Of a stretch of 64,000 nt of DNA, positions 1 to 9,297 are shown piece by piece (the stretch's first letter is position 1; every line of letters starts with the position of its first letter). The position numbers and the translations under genes were made by a program. The notes beneath the pieces were generated by a model, which saw only the letters and a list, made by a program, of their open reading frames with translations, made no database searches and was not told the origin of the DNA. Source of the DNA: Cyanobium sp. E1_MAG_00006 (lineage in GTDB: Bacteria; Cyanobacteriota; Cyanobacteriia; PCC-6307; Cyanobiaceae); NCBI GenBank assembly GCA_027488975.1, contig JAIYAQ010000012.1, forward strand, positions 248,001 to 312,000. The letters are read 5' to 3'.

Positions 1-1
1 T

Positions 2-937
2 GTGGGGGTATGGGAGGCGATCCAGGGGCGGCTGGTGGCGGCCGTGCAGCAGGGCCTCAGCAACCGCAGCGGTCAGCTGCTGGCCCTGGAGGGCCTGAGC
101 CCGGAGCACCGGCGCGACCTGCTGCTGGCCCTGCTCAGCCAGCTGGATCTGCTGATCACCCGCCTGCGCCACGAGCAGCTGCGCGGCGAAGTCCTCGAGC
201 TGCGCTGGCAGGAGCAGCAACCGGAGCTGCGACGCCTGTCGCTGCGGCACATGGCCGGCGAATACGTGCAACTGCCTCAGGCCGGTGGTCTGCTGCCGGT
301 GGCCGAGAGCCTCAGCACCGCCAGCAATCTCTCAACCAGCGATCCGGAACTGCCCCAGGCCCTGCCGATGCTGGCCGCCCTGGTGCAGGCACAGCCACTG
401 CTGGTAGAAGGCCGCTTGCTGGCCCCGGATGAACCCCAGGCCCTGCTCCATCTCGAGGCCCTGATCAGCAACTGGCTGATCCGCAGCGCCGAGCTGATCA
501 GTGCCGAGGTGCTGGCCTGCTGCAGCAGCTGGCCGGAGCTGCGCCGCTATCTGCTTTGCCCGGAGCTCCTGGCCACCCGCAACCTGGAGCGCCTGCGCAA
601 CCAGCTCAATGCCCAGCAACGCTGGGGCAGCTGGTTCGAGCGGCCTGTGCAGCTCTACGAAAGCCAGCGCCTGCTCTACCGGCTGCAGGAGGGGGCCATC
701 GTGCCGCTGCAGCTCACCGAACCGCGCGACCCTGAACTGCGCCAGCTCAGCTGGCCCCAGCAACTGGTGACCCTGCTGCTCGAGGCCCGCGATGCCCTGG
801 CCCCCCAGGTGCAGTCGCTGCTGCGTCGCTTCGGCGACATCGTGGTGGTGGTGCTCACCCAGGTGGTGGGGCGGGCCATCGGCTTGGTGGGCCGCGGAAT
901 CATGCAAGGCATGGGTCGCAGCATCAGCCGGGGCTGA
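2..937 (+). CDS. DUF3685-domain protein, N-terminus outside window
   Basis: The reading frame is open at the left edge and the visible 311 residues have no convincing start, so this is the C-terminal part of a larger protein. The visible part is leucine- and glutamine-rich and mostly helical. It ends with a hydrophobic stretch (FGDIVVVVLTQVVGRAIGLV, about residues 278-297) followed by a glycine- and arginine-rich tail. This matches my memory of DUF3685, a cyanobacterial and plastid family in which many members carry an N-terminal response-regulator-like domain. The function is unknown. The assignment is by recall and the upstream part was not seen. Confidence 0.6.
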   Translation: MGVWEAIQGRLVAAVQQGLSNRSGQLLALEGLSPEHRRDLLLALLSQLDLLITRLRHEQLRGEVLELRWQEQQPELRRLSLRHMAGEYVQLPQAGGLLPVAESLSTASNLSTSDPELPQALPMLAALVQAQPLLVEGRLLAPDEPQALLHLEALISNWLIRSAELISAEVLACCSSWPELRRYLLCPELLATRNLERLRNQLNAQQRWGSWFERPVQLYESQRLLYRLQEGAIVPLQLTEPRDPELRQLSWPQQLVTLLLEARDALAPQVQSLLRRFGDIVVVVLTQVVGRAIGLVGRGIMQGMGRSISRG

Positions 938-949
938 GGGGCCGCGGGC

Positions 950-955
950 CACAAT
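950..955 (+). promoter_or_regulatory. candidate -10 element
   Basis: CACAAT lies in the 41-base gap before the thylakoid-protein gene, 24 bases ahead of its ATG. It sits within the small inverted repeat GGGCC-ACAAT-GGCCC (948-962). No clear -35 element is visible, so this is weak, sequence-only evidence. Confidence 0.25.
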
Positions 956-978
956 GGCCCCAGCCCGCTCTCCTCTTG

Positions 979-1544
979 ATGCCCCGATCGCTGGCCCGGC
1001 TGCTCCAGCCCCTGGCAGCCCTGGCCCTCAGCCTGCTGCTGGCGTTCGGCCTGCTGCCCACTGCCGCCGAGGCCGCCCGGGACACCAACAGCTACGACGG
1101 CAACATCTACGCCCTCTACGCCGGCAACGGCTCGCTGGTGCCGCCACGCGGCAGCCTGGCGCAGGCCATGGCCGACCACCGGCCGATCGTGCTGGGCTTC
1201 TTCCTCGACGACAGCGCCGCCAGCAAGCAGTACGCGATTGTCTACAACGAGCTGCAGAGGCTATGGGGCCGCACGGCCGAACTCATCCTGCTGCCGACCG
1301 ATCCGCTGCAGAATCGTGCCGGCCAGGGCCCAACCGATCCCGCCTCCTACTGGAAGGGCGTGATTCCCCAGGTGGTGGTGTTCAACGCCGATGGACAGCC
1401 GGTGCTTGATGAAAGCGGGCCGGTGAGCATCGATGCGATCAACGCCGCCCTCACCAAGGTCACCGGCCTCAAGCCCCAGGGCGACGTGACCCTCAGCCTC
1501 AACCGCGAGGTGAACGAACTGAACAGCGAAATCGTCGCCAGCCG

Positions 1545-1548
<4 letters not shown>
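979..1548 (+). CDS. thylakoid thioredoxin-like protein, PSI accumulation factor family
   Basis: This 189-residue protein has an N-terminal signal or membrane segment (about residues 8-30, ending in AEAA), consistent with export to the thylakoid lumen or membrane. Next comes the block [18 protein letters not shown] and a thioredoxin-like fold with [13 protein letters not shown] and [13 protein letters not shown]. It lacks a CxxC pair, so it is probably not a redox-active thioredoxin. I recall this family being annotated as a thylakoid membrane photosystem I accumulation factor. The ATG at 979 is preferred over the TTG three bases upstream. The stop overlaps the fumC start (ATGA), so the two genes are probably translationally coupled. 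Confidence 0.7.
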
Positions 1549-2921
<1,373 letters not shown>

Positions 2922-3036
2922 ACCGCACTGCGATGCAGACACCGGCAGAAGAGCAGCAGCGTGGGGATATCGGGCACCGTCACCCTCAGGATCGGAGGAC
3001 AGGCACAGCAGCCTCTCCACCGCAGGAACGTTCAGC

Positions 3037-4968
3037 ATGGGGATCGACATCGGATCCAGCGCCTTCAGCGACGCCGGCATTCCCATGGCGTTCGTGACCC
3101 CATGTCAGGAGCCCGGAGGGCTAGGCACGATCCTGCTGGCCAATGGGGCGATGGCCTGGTTCAGCGGCCGATCGATAGATTCACTGCCAGGGCTGCCGTT
3201 CGCAGACCTGCTCCATCCCGACGACATCGCCGTCAGCGACGACCTGATCGGCCGGCTGCGCAGCGGTGCGATGGACAGTTGCTCCTTCGAGAAGCGCTTC
3301 GAGCATGCCGATGGTCATCACACCTGGGGGCTGGTCACCGTCTCCGAATCCCAGGACCTGAGCGGCAGCCTCAAGGGCGCGCTGATCGTGCAGGTGCAGG
3401 ACATCTCCCAGCGCAAGCATTTCGTCGGACAACTGGAGTATTTCGTCGACCACGACCCGCTGACCTGCCTGTACAACCGGCGCCGTTTCGTGATCGATGT
3501 GGATCGGCAGCTGGCCTACGACCGCCGCCATGGCGGCACAGGCGCCGTGCTGATGCTGGACCTCGATAACTTCAAGCAGATCAACGACCAATACGGGCAT
3601 GCCGCCGGCGACGCAATGCTGATCGCCGTGGCGGAAGCCCTCAGCGGAGCATCACGTGAAACCGATCTCGTGGCGCGGATGGGTGGGGATGAATTCGCGA
3701 TCCTGCTGCCGCAGGCTGGACTAGGAGAGGCAGAGCGGCATGCCCGCAAGCTGCTGAACGCCATCGGTGCGGTGGAGGTGGGAGGCGGAGGTCGGGGCAT
3801 CAAGGTGGCAGCCAGCTGCGGCGTCGCCGACTTCAGCAGCGGGGACAACCAGTGCGCCGATGATGTGCTGATCAATGCCGATCTGGCCCTCTACCAGGCC
3901 AAGGAATCGGGCCGCGGTCGCGTGCGGGTGTTCCACATCGACAGCGGGCTGCATGAAAAGGTGCATGCCCGACTGCTGTGGTCGGAGCGACTCCGCGAAG
4001 CCCTCAATCACGACGGCTTCGTGCTGCACGCCAAACCGGTGATCGACCTGAAAACCGATGCTGTGGTGTATTTCGAACTGCTGATCCGCCTGCGCAGTCC
4101 CGATGGCAGCCTGATTCACCCGTCGGTGTTTCTGTACACCGCCGAGCGCTTCGGCATGGCGATCGCCATCGACGAATGGGTGACCGGCCGGGCCATCAGC
4201 CTGCTGGATCTGATGCCGGCAGACCAGAGCACCGCCCTGGCGGTGAACATCAGCGCCGCCTCCCTGCAAGGCGATCAGTTCATCACCTTTCTGCAAACCC
4301 GTCTCGCCAGCACCAGCTTTCCACGGGAGCTGCTGATCTTTGAGCTGGCCGAATCGGTGGCCATGGCCAACCTGGAGCGGGCACGTCACTTCGCACGCAG
4401 CCTGAAGGAGCTCGGCTGCCGGCTGGCGCTCGACAACTTCGGTGCCGCCTTCGGCAGCTTCTACCACCTCAAGCATCTACCTGTGGATCTGCTCAAGATC
4501 GATGGCGAATATGTGCGCAGCCTTGGCAGTGAAAACGATCCCACCGATCGGCTGATCATCGAAGCGGTGGTCAAGCTGGCCCGCGGCCTGAACACGATGG
4601 TGATCGCTGAATTTGTAGGCGATCAGGAAACACGCCAGGAGCTACTGGCCATGGGGGTGCATCTCGGCCAGGGGTCCTTGCTCGGCAGCACGCAGGATGT
4701 GTCAGAGATCGAAGCGCTCCGGCCTGCGCTGCAGGCAGCAGGCCAGTCGTCCAAGCACAGCCGTGAAGCGACAAGCAACAAGGCCTTGATTAGCCCGCCA
4801 CAACCAATTGAACTGACTGAAGCAAACGACCCAATTGAAGCGATCGTGACCATCAACACCCGCCGGACTGCTGCCAGCCCCGAACCCCGCCATGCCGCCA
4901 TCAAAGCAGCTGCAGGAGTCAGAGCAGATTCGCCGCCAGCTCCGCAAGCTCGCTGCGCTCGCCCCTGA
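3037..4968 (+). CDS. PAS-GGDEF-EAL protein with degenerate EAL domain
   Basis: This is a 643-residue c-di-GMP signalling protein. A PAS-like sensor (about residues 20-130) precedes a GGDEF diguanylate cyclase domain with an intact GGDEF motif (about 215-219) and an upstream RETD product-inhibition site. The C-terminal EAL domain (about 325-575) is altered: EAL reads ELL, DDFG reads DNFG, and EGVET reads EFVGD. The Asn, Lys and Gln catalytic positions remain (AVNISA, LLKID, GQGSLL). I infer an active cyclase with a weak or regulatory EAL domain. The ATG at 3037 is chosen because AGGA lies nine bases upstream, whereas longer starts overlap fumC. A roughly 75-residue tail follows the EAL domain. 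The 3' end overlaps the convergent phoH-like gene by 50 bases. Confidence 0.88.
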   Translation: MGIDIGSSAFSDAGIPMAFVTPCQEPGGLGTILLANGAMAWFSGRSIDSLPGLPFADLLHPDDIAVSDDLIGRLRSGAMDSCSFEKRFEHADGHHTWGLVTVSESQDLSGSLKGALIVQVQDISQRKHFVGQLEYFVDHDPLTCLYNRRRFVIDVDRQLAYDRRHGGTGAVLMLDLDNFKQINDQYGHAAGDAMLIAVAEALSGASRETDLVARMGGDEFAILLPQAGLGEAERHARKLLNAIGAVEVGGGGRGIKVAASCGVADFSSGDNQCADDVLINADLALYQAKESGRGRVRVFHIDSGLHEKVHARLLWSERLREALNHDGFVLHAKPVIDLKTDAVVYFELLIRLRSPDGSLIHPSVFLYTAERFGMAIAIDEWVTGRAISLLDLMPADQSTALAVNISAASLQGDQFITFLQTRLASTSFPRELLIFELAESVAMANLERARHFARSLKELGCRLALDNFGAAFGSFYHLKHLPVDLLKIDGEYVRSLGSENDPTDRLIIEAVVKLARGLNTMVIAEFVGDQETRQELLAMGVHLGQGSLLGSTQDVSEIEALRPALQAAGQSSKHSREATSNKALISPPQPIELTEANDPIEAIVTINTRRTAASPEPRHAAIKAAAGVRADSPPAPQARCARP

Positions 4969-6337
4969 TCAGGGTCACATGGCCGGCCAGGCTCTGGCCC
5001 TTGAAGCGCTCCACCAACCAGGTGAGGCCATTGCTTTCGGCATCCACGTAGGGATTGTCGATCTGATATGGATCACCGGTGAACACAATCTTGGTGCCCT
5101 CGCCAACGCGGGTCACGATCGTCTTCACCTCATGGGGGGTGAGGTTCTGGGCCTCATCCACCACCATGAACTGGCGGGGAATCGAGCGACCACGGATGTA
5201 GCTGATTGCTTCCACTTCCAGCAGGCCCATGCCTTTGAGGTCGGTCCAGTTGCTGCGCGCCGGACGATGACTGCCCGGGCGAGCACCAGCACCACCGCCC
5301 CCCGTACTGCGCGCGCCGCCGCGACCTTCCTCCTCAGCACTGCCGCCCAGCAGGAAGTCGAGGTTGTCGATGATCGGCTGCATCCAGGGGCCCATCTTTT
5401 CCTCAAGGCTTCCCGGCAGAAAGCCGATCTCCTTGCCCAGGGAGATCACCGGCCGCGTCACCAGCAGGCGCTCGTAGAGATGATCGTCGGCCACCTGATG
5501 CAGGCCGGCCGCCAGCGCGAGCAGGGTCTTGCCGGTGCCCGCCTTACCCACCAGCGTCAGCAGCTGCACCGCGGGATCGAGCAGCAGCTCGAGGGCAAAC
5601 GTCTGCTCGCGGTTGCGAGCGCTGACCTTGCCGAGGCGGACCTTGCCGGCCCGCAGCAGCGGCACCAGGGCCTGGCGGGCGCCATCGAAGCGCGCCAGCA
5701 GCGTGTGGTTCGCCTGGGCCTCATCCACCAGCGTGATGCCCTCGTTGGCCTGCAGGGCCACCCCCGTGGCGGCGGGCAGAGCCGTCAGCGCCAGGCTGCC
5801 CTCGCTCCTGAGGGTCTCCATGGCCGTGGCACTCGCCATCAGCTCGCAGACGCCGGGGTAGAGGTCGGCGATGGTGACCTTGTCGGTTGTGTAGTCCTGG
5901 GCGATCAGGCCCACCGCATCGGCCTTGATGCGCAGGTTGGTGTCCTTGGTGACCAGCACCACCGGCGGCTGATCGGCGATCACACCCGAGCGCAGCTGCT
6001 CGAGGGCCACCGCCAGGATGTTGTTGTCGCCATTGCCGCCCTTCAGCTCCGGCGGCAGCTGCGCCAGGGTTTCGCTGCGGCAGAACACCACCTGCAGCGT
6101 GCCGCCGCTGGCCTCGTCGATCGTGACGCCATCGGCGAGGTTGCCCTTCTCCCGCAGAGCATCGAGCAGGCGCGAGATCTGGCGGGCATTGCGCCCCTTC
6201 TCGGAGGGATCGCGTTTGAAGCGATCGATCTCCTCCACCACCTCGATCGGGATCACCACCGCGTTGTCCTCAAAGCGGGTGAGGGCCTGGGGGTCATGCA
6301 GCAGCACATTCGTATCGAGCACGAAGGTCTTGCGCAT
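4919..6337 (-). CDS. PIN-domain PhoH-family ATPase (PhoH2/YlaK type)
   Basis: The N-terminal PIN domain (about residues 3-150) begins with the acidic motif VLDTNVLLHD. The PhoH P-loop ATPase follows, with Walker A GKAGTGKT (about 265) and Walker B MVVDEAQN (about 390), then FTGDPYQID. PIN-PhoH proteins are thought to couple an RNA helicase-like ATPase to an endoribonuclease. A glycine- and arginine-rich segment (about residues 326-355, including STGGGGAGARPG) is inserted between the two Walker motifs and looks longer than usual. ATG 6337 is chosen because the PIN fold starts immediately after it. The 3' end overlaps the convergent PAS-GGDEF-EAL gene by 50 bases. Confidence 0.9.
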   Translation of the reverse strand: MRKTFVLDTNVLLHDPQALTRFEDNAVVIPIEVVEEIDRFKRDPSEKGRNARQISRLLDALREKGNLADGVTIDEASGGTLQVVFCRSETLAQLPPELKGGNGDNNILAVALEQLRSGVIADQPPVVLVTKDTNLRIKADAVGLIAQDYTTDKVTIADLYPGVCELMASATAMETLRSEGSLALTALPAATGVALQANEGITLVDEAQANHTLLARFDGARQALVPLLRAGKVRLGKVSARNREQTFALELLLDPAVQLLTLVGKAGTGKTLLALAAGLHQVADDHLYERLLVTRPVISLGKEIGFLPGSLEEKMGPWMQPIIDNLDFLLGGSAEEEGRGGARSTGGGGAGARPGSHRPARSNWTDLKGMGLLEVEAISYIRGRSIPRQFMVVDEAQNLTPHEVKTIVTRVGEGTKIVFTGDPYQIDNPYVDAESNGLTWLVERFKGQSLAGHVTLIRGERSELAELAANLL

Positions 6338-6425
6338 GAGCCGGCCCTGTGGTGGCGGTGCCGAAACGCTAGGGGCCTTTCCCGGCCTCACGGCCTACGC
6401 TCCCGCAGAACGAAATCTGCCGGCT

Positions 6426-7604
6426 TTGCTCCCCCTGCTCGCTGTTCTGCTGATCACGGCCCTGATCTTCGGGCTGTCCCTGCTCTGGCTGGAGGCTCGC
6501 CATCGGCTGCGGCCCGCCTCACCGCTGCAGCTCAGCACCTCCGACTGGAAGGTGCTGCGCCAGAGCGACCAGCAGCTGCTGATCAAGGGCACCCTCTCGA
6601 TCACCAACCCGCACGGGCGCATGGAAGTGTTCGTGCCGGAGATCAGCCTCAGGCCAACCCTGCTGGGCCGAGGCGAGCTGAGCGGGCTGGAGATCCGCAG
6701 CGAGATCCGGCCGCAGCACCCCGATGAAGAGGCTCGCGACGACGGCTACTGGTTCGCGTACATCGTCAAAGGGCACAAAACCACCCAGGCCCAGGCCAGG
6801 GTCAGCATCAGTGCCCCCGAGGGCACCGACCTCAGACAGCTGCTGGACACCCTCTGGCTGGAGATCCTCTGGGTGAACTACGGCCCCTTCGGCCGCCTGC
6901 AGCGACGCGACGGCGTGCTGATCCCCCTGCGTCGTCCCGCGGCCGCCAGCCCAGCCAGCGCCCAGTGGCGCCAGGGGGACCAGTGCTCCGTGCTGCCGAT
7001 CCGCACCCATCTGCTGGGCACCCTCGACGATCCAGCCGAGGTGCTGCGCCACTACGCCGGTGCCGTGCTGCAACCTGGCGACGTGCTCACGATCGGTGAA
7101 ACGCCGCTGGCGGTGATGCAGGGCCGTTACCACCACCCCGCCATGGTGGAACCCTCCTCGCTGGCACGCCTGCTCTGCCGCGTGTTTCACCCCACCAGCT
7201 CCCTGGCCACCGCCTGCGGTCTGCAGACCCTGATCGACGATGTGGGTCCGGCCAGGGTTCTCTGCGCCTGGCTGGTCGGTACCGCCCTCAAGGCCGTGGG
7301 TCTGAAGGGCTGGTTCTACAGGCTGGCCGGCGAGCAGGCCCGCCTGATCGACGACATCACCGGCACCACTCCCCCCTACGATCAGACCATCGTTCTCGGT
7401 CCCGCCGAGCCCGACATCGTCTGTCGGCAGCTGGCGGCGGAGCTGGGGGTAGCAGTCGCCGTGGTCGATGTGAACGATCTCGGGCGCGTCAAGGTGCTGG
7501 CCTCCAGCCCCGGCTGCGATGAAGGCCTGCTGCAGCGGGCCCTGCGACCAAATCCCGCCGGCAACGCCAACGAACGAACCCCACTGGTGCTGGTGCGCCC
7601 TTAG
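6426..7604 (+). CDS. CofE-like (F420-0:gamma-glutamyl ligase-like) membrane-anchored protein
   Basis: The protein has one N-terminal membrane segment (about residues 4-22, LLAVLLITALIFGLSLLW) and a cyanobacterial N-terminal region. From about residue 195 it resembles CofE, the ligase that adds glutamate to coenzyme F420-0: LPIRTHLLG, DVLTIGETPLAVMQGR. No other F420 biosynthesis gene is visible nearby, so the substrate is unknown. Start choice is uncertain. TTG 6426 gives 392 residues and begins just before the membrane segment. An ATG at 6336 is in frame but overlaps the start codon of the divergent phoH-like gene. The family call is by motif resemblance. Confidence 0.72.
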   Translation: MLPLLAVLLITALIFGLSLLWLEARHRLRPASPLQLSTSDWKVLRQSDQQLLIKGTLSITNPHGRMEVFVPEISLRPTLLGRGELSGLEIRSEIRPQHPDEEARDDGYWFAYIVKGHKTTQAQARVSISAPEGTDLRQLLDTLWLEILWVNYGPFGRLQRRDGVLIPLRRPAAASPASAQWRQGDQCSVLPIRTHLLGTLDDPAEVLRHYAGAVLQPGDVLTIGETPLAVMQGRYHHPAMVEPSSLARLLCRVFHPTSSLATACGLQTLIDDVGPARVLCAWLVGTALKAVGLKGWFYRLAGEQARLIDDITGTTPPYDQTIVLGPAEPDIVCRQLAAELGVAVAVVDVNDLGRVKVLASSPGCDEGLLQRALRPNPAGNANERTPLVLVRP

Positions 7605-7648
7605 GCCACCGGGCCCATAACATGGTGGAAAGGCCCCAGCCGGTGGCC
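7604..7648 (+). other. inverted repeat after CofE-like gene
   Basis: A perfect 9-base inverted repeat, GGCCACCGG (7604-7612) and CCGGTGGCC (7640-7648), encloses a 27-base loop that itself contains the palindrome CCAT-AAC-ATGG (7615-7625). It starts at the last base of the CofE-like stop codon. No T-run follows the stem, so it may be a structured leader of the next gene rather than an intrinsic terminator. Confidence 0.4.
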
Positions 7649-7703
7649 GCCCTGCACCCAGGCGGAGTCGCTCCCTGGGACGGTCAACTCCGGGGATCCC
7701 ACC

Positions 7704-8789
7704 GTGTCGCCAGCCACCCAGCCCCCGCCAACCGAGGCCCCGCCTCAAGGCACTCCAGGGCCCGACACCCCCCTGCAGGTGCGCTCGCTGCGTGGCTGGC
7801 AGTTGCCCTTGCTGCAGGGCCCGGTCTTTCTTGATCTGCTGCCCCTGCTGCAGCGCTCTCTGCTCCTGCAGGGTCCGGAGCGGCTGCTGCACCGCCTGAC
7901 GCCGCGGCCGGCCCTGGCGCCCGACGTGCTGGTGGCGTCCCGCCATCCGCAACACCCCCTGGGCCTGGTGGTGAGCCAGCGCCTCAACCGCAGCGGCAGC
8001 TGCTGGCAGCTGCTGCACCTGCGCACCAGCGACAGCTGCCTCGAGGCCGGCGAGACCGGTCGTCTGGCGATCGAGGCGGCCCTCGTGCGTGAGGCCATCC
8101 AGCGCAGCCGCCACGCCGCCAGTTGGATCGCCACCAGCTCCAGTGGCGACGAAGACCGCTTGGCGGTGCTGCGCCAGCAGGGTTTCCAGCCCCTGCGCCG
8201 CGAAACCCTCTGGCGCTGGCAGCGCACAGCCGCCACCAGCGCATCAACCGCCAAGGCCCTGCCGCGCGAGCTGCAGCTCAGGCCCTTGAACCGCCGCACC
8301 GCCGCCGCCATGTGGCAACTGGAGCAGGCCGTGCTTCCGGCCCAGCTGCGCCAGCTGCTCGATCGCCGCGTCGACGATCTGCTCGATCAGAGCGAGCAGC
8401 CCAGCCTCATGCTGATCGATGTGGCCCGCAACCAGGCTGTGGCCGGTGCCCGTCGGCTACGCCCCTGCTCAGGCGGACTCCCGGAACTGGAGCTGAGCCT
8501 GCATCCCGGCTGGCAGCACCTGCTCGGCGAACCGCTGCAGCTGCTGCTGGAGCGCTGCGCCGCCGGCGCCGAGCAGCTGGTGGTGCGCAGCGACGTGCTC
8601 GACGACGAACGCAGCCGCTGGCTGCAAAGTCTGGGCATGGTGGCAGAAGGCGAGGAGGTGCTGATGGCCCGCAGCGTCTGGCGCCGCCATGCCCCGCAGC
8701 CCAGCCAGGAGATGGCCCGCCGGCTCGAGGCGGTGCTGGGGCAGCTGCAGCCTCGCCAGCGCCCGATTCCCACCCCCCTCGGCCGCTGA
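7704..8789 (+). CDS. conserved cyanobacterial protein, possible tandem GNAT-like folds
   Basis: This 361-residue soluble protein starts at GTG 7704; no ATG is available before the conserved part. Each half ends like a GNAT acetyltransferase domain: LRQQGFQPLRRETLWRW (about residues 153-169) and LQSLGMVAEGEEVLMARS (about 308-325). This suggests two degenerate acyltransferase-like lobes, but no clear acetyl-CoA loop (Q/RxxGxG/A) is visible. The stop abuts the ruvX start with no spacer, so the two are probably co-transcribed. The function is unknown, and the GNAT suggestion is inference from the half-domain ends only. Confidence 0.6.
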   Translation: MSPATQPPPTEAPPQGTPGPDTPLQVRSLRGWQLPLLQGPVFLDLLPLLQRSLLLQGPERLLHRLTPRPALAPDVLVASRHPQHPLGLVVSQRLNRSGSCWQLLHLRTSDSCLEAGETGRLAIEAALVREAIQRSRHAASWIATSSSGDEDRLAVLRQQGFQPLRRETLWRWQRTAATSASTAKALPRELQLRPLNRRTAAAMWQLEQAVLPAQLRQLLDRRVDDLLDQSEQPSLMLIDVARNQAVAGARRLRPCSGGLPELELSLHPGWQHLLGEPLQLLLERCAAGAEQLVVRSDVLDDERSRWLQSLGMVAEGEEVLMARSVWRRHAPQPSQEMARRLEAVLGQLQPRQRPIPTPLGR

Positions 8790-9275
8790 ATGGCGGCACC
8801 GGCACCGGCTCCACGCTCGGTGCTGGCCCTGGATGTGGGTCGGCGACGGATCGGCCTGGCGGGCTGTGACCCCCTCGGCCTGACGGTGACCCCGCTTCCG
8901 GCCCTCCGGCGGGGCCGGTTCGCGGCCGACATCAGCCTGCTGGCCCCCCTGGTGCAGCAACGGCGCATTGCCGCGCTTGTGGTGGGTCTGCCGCTCGACT
9001 CCGCTCAGCAGCACACCGAACAGGCCCTCCACTGCCGCCGCTATGGCGAGAACCTCGCCCGCAGCCTCAACCTGCCGCTGGCCTTCGTGAACGAACACGC
9101 CAGCAGCTGGGCCGCAGCCGAACGGCACGGCCTGCATGGCGACCGCAGCGGCGCCCTCGACAGCGCGGCCGCAGCCCTGCTGCTCGAGCAGTGGCTGGCG
9201 GAGGGCCCCGAACCTGCGCCGGTCGCGCCGGCGACCCCTGCCCGTGGCCCGGGGGCGGACGCCCAGGCATCCTGA
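8790..9275 (+). CDS. ruvX: RuvX/YqgF-family putative Holliday junction resolvase
   Basis: This 161-residue RNase H-fold protein has the family's ordered acidic motifs: LALDVGRRRIGLA near the N-terminus, LVVGLPLDS (about residues 64-72), FVNEHASSWAA (about 97-107) and a final aspartate in SGALDSAAAALLLEQ (about 119). YqgF/RuvX proteins are implicated in resolving branched nucleic acids and in 16S pre-rRNA 5' processing. The ATG directly follows the TGA of the upstream gene. The C-terminus has a short Pro/Ala-rich extension. Confidence 0.88.
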   Translation: MAAPAPAPRSVLALDVGRRRIGLAGCDPLGLTVTPLPALRRGRFAADISLLAPLVQQRRIAALVVGLPLDSAQQHTEQALHCRRYGENLARSLNLPLAFVNEHASSWAAAERHGLHGDRSGALDSAAAALLLEQWLAEGPEPAPVAPATPARGPGADAQAS

Positions 9276-9297
9276 ACTAGCACCCTTGGCCCGCCCC

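Noticed and set aside
4892-6727. A 611-codon plus-strand frame antisense to the PIN-PhoH gene
   Set aside because: Composition is His/Gln/Arg-rich without domain motifs, and the minus strand encodes recognisable PIN and PhoH domains throughout.
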